Below are positions 60,198 to 64,000 of a stretch of DNA of 64,000 nucleotides, piece after piece; position 1 is the stretch's first letter; the number at the start of each line of letters is the position of its first letter. A program made the position numbers and the translations under genes. The notes beneath the pieces were generated by a model that saw nothing but the letters and a program-made list of their open reading frames with translations, made no database searches and was not told where the DNA came from. This stretch comes from Hypholoma sublateritium FD-334 SS-4 (taxonomy: Eukaryota; Basidiomycota; Agaricomycetes; Agaricales; Strophariaceae): the NCBI GenBank assembly GCA_000827495.1, contig KN817558.1, positions 219,754 through 283,753 of the forward strand, read 5' to 3'.

Positions 60198-62600
60198 AGT
60201 ATACGTAGAATGTACCATATCTTTTTTTGCCCTGTATATATTTCTTTCCCCCCAATGAAAGTGACACTGCCCTTGACCAAAAATTGTGCCCAAAAATTGT
60301 GACTAAAAACCGTGCCTTTGAAGTGAACATATGCTGTTGAATATTGGCAAGGTTGAATGAACTAAGTACATCCAATCTCGTTTAACGACATCTAATTATA
60401 GACGATATTGATCATATCACATCTCTTATCAGTAGCACAGCGATCGAAGTCTCCCCTCAATCTCTGCTCAATCATCTCTGCTAGAATGGACCTCAATACC
60501 GTAGAATATCAGCCGTTGAACGCGGCAGTCTTCAATTTGTCCTACTGCAGCCAGTGCAGGTTGCTGCGTCGCTGCTGTGCCGAAGCTGAGCCTGTTCGAA
60601 AACACATCTTGAAAGTCGAAAGGTCAAGGTCAGTCTTAATCACTTCATAACCCAAGTCTCCATACTACTTATTTGAGAGGCACCGCGCGGATTTTTCGAG
60701 CGAACGTTGCAAGACCGTTGCATCGACTTTGCATCGACTCGATACCAACTGGCCGTTCTTTGATATTCATTGAAATCCCCCGGCGCTTATTCAAACGATC
60801 ATCTGCAAGTTGAGTACGCTCCCTGCGAGCATGATGCTGCAGGCTCAATTATGTACCCTTATTTGAAGGGGGCGGCTCTCTTAGAACCTCTCAAAAGTAG
60901 TTATCAACTTCAAAAAACTGCCAACATTTCCAACTGAGAGCGTGATCCTGCACACCCGTGCTATCACTTCTTCACTTCAGCACATCCATCCTTTCGTCAA
61001 TCAACTGCCGTCCACGCGGCGGTGCAACGCCTACGCGCCCTCGGCCTTGACGGCGGCGTCGATGACTGCTCGAGCTGCACCAGCCGCTGTTTATCGAAGG
61101 TGCGTTGCACTTCAGGGCTGCGAGTAGAATATTCGACGACTAATACTATCTCCAGTCAACTGCTAACAGAACGCCGCGGCGTACAATAATATTTGCCTTC
61201 GAGATGCGGCGCGGCGCGGTTCAGCGCTTACTGTCGGTCACCCTTCGGCTGAAGTCCTGTAGCACGCTCCAACCTCCCTGATTCCTGAAGGTAAGTACTT
61301 CCTTGAACATTCACCAAGTCACATTCTCACTTCTCTAACTTCGAAGGCATATGCTCCGAGTCTGTGGGGTTCGCCGGTATCCAGAGCCGCTGGAAAGCCG
61401 TGCCCAAGACGTATGACTACGTTGGCTTCTAAGCCAACTTTTTCCCCTCGCGGTCGCTTACAAGAGTATCCAGCCTAGTCAATAATCTTTACGTCGCTCC
61501 GACAAAAACGTTGCGGCGAGAAATGGACCCGCGACCGTAGGCGACGCGACCAGCACCTTCTAGGAGGAGATTCCAATGTTCTTGGCAATTGGTATACAAG
61601 GGCCGTCTCGCCGAGTCTCCTGAACTTGCAATATAACTTCGGGCGTTCCGACTTTGGAATTTTAGGTGCGAAGACGGCTCTGTGGATCTCGTTAGAACGG
61701 ATGCCGCTAATCCGGTGTTTGCCTTAGAAATTTTATGCCTCCGTCAATTTCGCGTGGATCTTCCCTGCATTTCGATAGTGGTCGATGAATCACCGCCGCA
61801 TGCAAGTTAGCCGACGCAAATCCCGGATTTCCGGAGGAAACTTTCGAAGACGTGGCGCGAGAGCTGGGAGTTTGATGTGCGGGTCGTCATAAATGTAATT
61901 GATTTCTGCGCTTACACCGCTAGTCTTCCCGTAGCCGGAGGACTCCAAGTATAATATAAGGTAGAATCGTACGTTTAAAAGCTGTATTCTGAGAACTTTG
62001 TCTATGGTACGGCAGGCAACGCTGCAATGCATTTACGAGGAGGAAAGGGCTGAGTAAAATCAGTGACAACGTTAACCGACTTTCGCCTGGCGTCGCGCCG
62101 CCGCACGATGGCGCTGTGCATAAGCCATTTATCTGCGCTCGTGTGCTGAACCTGTTATATGCTTCGTTCCCTTGTTTCTTTGCCCCACGGAACCTGGAAT
62201 CACCTTGGATTTGCCTTGGATTCATCCAGTACTGTATTTATTAATAGAAAATCCAAGTAAATTCCGGTTAATAAAGAAGTTTGTGACCTAATTCGGTTAA
62301 TGTTTCATTTTCGGCTGCCAGAGCAAGTTCTCAAGTTCTCAAGCCTCGGCTATGGGGTACCCAGCAGATTGGTGGGGGCTCAGAGTTTCTCACGGACAGA
62401 ATGGAGCACCAAGATAAATTTGATTAAAAGATATTAGCTAAGTAGGAAGAAGGCTGCATTATCAAAAGAATGTGGGTTATGGCAGGACGGATATGCAACG
62501 TTATGAAGGGGCAAGAAACGACAGAAGTGCTAATTGGTCTGAGACACTGGGCAGACGTGTTGGCAAGGCAAGGCAGTAGAAGGCAGCTGCGACTGCACGC
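60198..62600. other. Long region without a recognised gene
   Basis: 2.4 kb. Small ORFs only (for example 60487-60650, starting MDLNTVEYQPL, with three Cys), none with a recognised domain. The right end of the transposon may be in the first few hundred bases. Confidence 0.5.
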
Positions 62601-63371
62601 TCAGAGTGCAGCGTCGTCGTCACGAGAGCAGGCCTTGCCCTTGCCCTTGCCCACATCCTCGTTGTCATTGTTGTCTTCGCCAGAGGAGGGCACGTAAATG
62701 GGTTCCGTCAAAGGCCCAATGAAGGTTCGGCGGCGAACGCGAGTCGCTGCGGCGCTGCGGTTGTTCCTGCCGTTCCGGGAGGGGCCTGCAATGCCAGCAC
62801 GGGCGCGAGAGGAGGAACCAGTGGCAGCAGTAGAGCGGCCAGTGGAGGGACCGGCGACGGCAGCGAAGGTGGTGGTGGTGGTACGGGAAGCCGGCACCTC
62901 AGACGGATGCCCTGCCCTGTAGGCAAGGGCGAGTGCGCGAAGGGGGTGCTCCGGGAGGCTGTCAGAGCTGGAGATCGCCATAGCCGCATCGGACTCGGAG
63001 TCAGTGTCGAAGTCGAAGTCTCCGACCACTCCACCTCGCAAGACTTCACGGGTGACGGTTGTTACCACGTTCGTGGTATCGCGGACCATGATTGGGGGAC
63101 CTGTAGTAAAGGGCAGACGTTAGTAGTGATATATGTCAGAGGTAATAAATGACGTACCACCATCAGCTGCTACGTAGATGCGAGTGCGCACCGTGGTGCG
63201 CATAGTCTCGTGTCCGCCTGCGAGATTGACAAACGTCGTCGTATCGTTTGCGTCTTGGAAAATTGCCTGGTTCGAGGCCGCACCAGGCGGGGCCGGATCC
63301 GCGGCGGGGTGGGGTGCGATGGGCTCAACGGCGGCGGGCGCGGTGTCAAAGGCTGGTGCGGTGAAAGACAT
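62601..63371 (-). CDS. Hypothetical low-complexity protein
   Basis: Two exons, 63158-63371 and 62601-63100, with a 57-nt GT-AG intron, give 237 aa. The first 75 residues (MSFTAPAFDTAPAAVEPIAP, then FQDANDTTTFVNLAGG and RTRIYVAADGG) are non-repetitive; the rest is rich in Ser, Thr, Arg and Ala with a basic stretch (NGRNNRSAAATRVRRR) and an acidic Asn-rich stretch before the KGKGKACSRD end. No signal peptide and no recognised domain. It lies 2.4 kb right of the TET/JBP gene, next to the right-edge repeat. Function unknown. Confidence 0.6.
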
Positions 63372-63585
63372 AGCAAGTAACTTATTTGAGTGAGAGACTG
63401 TTAGATACGAGAGGGTTGGTGTGATTCATTGCGGGGGCGCGTCGTTTTAAGGTGGTGGTTGAGTTGACAGGGCCGAGTGCCGTGAAATCTGGGTGAAATC
63501 TCAAGTTTCCGGAACGGTCACAAAACACAACCAAACACTCATTTCATTCCAACCTATGCTGCTAGTTTCATGTATGATATATGGG

Positions 63586-64000
63586 CAGTTGCCCAAGTAG
63601 TCCCATGCATCCACAGGGGCAACTGCCCAAGCTCTTGGGCAGTTGCCCAAGAGCAATTTCCAGCACCAAGCACTTACACTGGGCCCTCAGATGGCCTGAC
63701 ATTTTGGGCAGTTGCCCAGCATGTTTTCCGGCACCAGCTGGNATGTAGCTGAGTTTGAAAAAAGCAGCCATGCCTGTGCTNTGCCGACTTGCCATCATNA
63801 AAAATTCCCACACACCTCAAAAAAGCGAAATTCACTGATTTTGTGATTAGATCTTAGGTGGGCACATCAAATATTCCCACACTCCCAAAAAAGCGNTCAG
63901 AGTGGCCACTTTCACTGTACATATGCCTGTATTTCAATATTAAATAAACCTAATCCTCCCATTCTTGCTGGGATAGGTCCTTTACATTTATTAGAAATTT
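63586..64000. repeat. Second copy of the transposon-end repeat, runs off the window
   Basis: Contains the hairpin AACTGCCCAAG-CT-CTTGGGCAGTT (63621-63644) and TTGCCCAAG 23 bases before it, matching the left copy at 53892-53953 in the same orientation. Several more GGGCAGTTGCCC words follow (63579, 63708). Ns occur at 63742-63896. Two near-copies of ATTCCCACAC..CCAAAAAAGCG lie at about 63804 and 63873. Confidence 0.6.

Larger units (their letters stand above)
53880..60400. mobile_element. KDZ-type DNA transposon with TET/JBP cargo
   Basis: Region with a KDZ transposase on the minus strand (54208-58024) divergent from a TET/JBP dioxygenase gene on the plus strand (58474-60197), the known association of fungal TET/JBP genes with KDZ transposons. 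The left boundary is set at the repeat near 53892-53953; the right boundary is uncertain. Many single N bases occur inside the transposase, as expected for a multi-copy element with merged reads. Terminal inverted repeats and target-site duplications were not identified by eye. Confidence 0.75.

Noticed and set aside
63586..63720. CRISPR-like repeat array
   Set aside because: Repeated words are palindromic and unevenly spaced, in a eukaryotic transposon end; no array.

Overview
This window is nuclear DNA from a filamentous basidiomycete, most likely an Agaricomycete. Genes are dense, on both strands, and split by many 48-80 nt introns. F-box-like, DUF5648, His/Gln-rich secreted and KDZ-transposase families are all present, and coding DNA is GC-rich. 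Coding models were built by splicing in frame and by comparing paralogues inside the window. No database search was possible.

Left part (1-17 kb). Two copies of one MFS transporter gene in opposite orientation (1-1236 and 9264-11192) bracket two F-box-like paralogues (the second broken), NOC4 (ribosome biogenesis) and a secreted double-psi beta-barrel protein. A vWA-domain protein, mitochondrial ribosomal protein mL41 and TSR3 (18S rRNA modification) follow.

Middle (17-36 kb). Three genes for secreted low-complexity proteins lie on the minus strand at 17.3-25.6 kb. They share a signal peptide of one style, an acidic tail ending in LD, and a nearly identical core promoter: a TATA box, then about 27 nt later a CAGCTGGTCTC element. 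A third F-box paralogue sits among them. A tRNA-Lys with an intron, eIF2-alpha and a coiled-coil F-box protein come next. From 29.9 to 36.3 kb a block has been tandemly multiplied. It holds two live DUF5648 genes, a third copy that lost its coding sequence, and decayed pieces of the F-box and ferric reductase genes.

Right part (36-50 kb). A ferric reductase, a CCCH zinc-finger protein, a ribokinase, three tandem alpha-beta-barrel (DABB/EthD-like) paralogues (the middle one frameshifted) and a Fus3/Kss1-type MAP kinase. The barrel genes share a first intron that appears to begin with GC rather than GT.

Mobile region (50-64 kb). AT-rich and repeat-rich DNA leads to a KDZ-type DNA transposon. 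Its transposase (minus) is divergent from a TET/JBP 2-oxoglutarate dioxygenase (plus), a probable 5-methylcytosine oxidase. Undetermined bases (N) are scattered through the transposase and a second repeat at the right edge, but not in the dioxygenase gene. A hypothetical gene lies at 62.6-63.4 kb.
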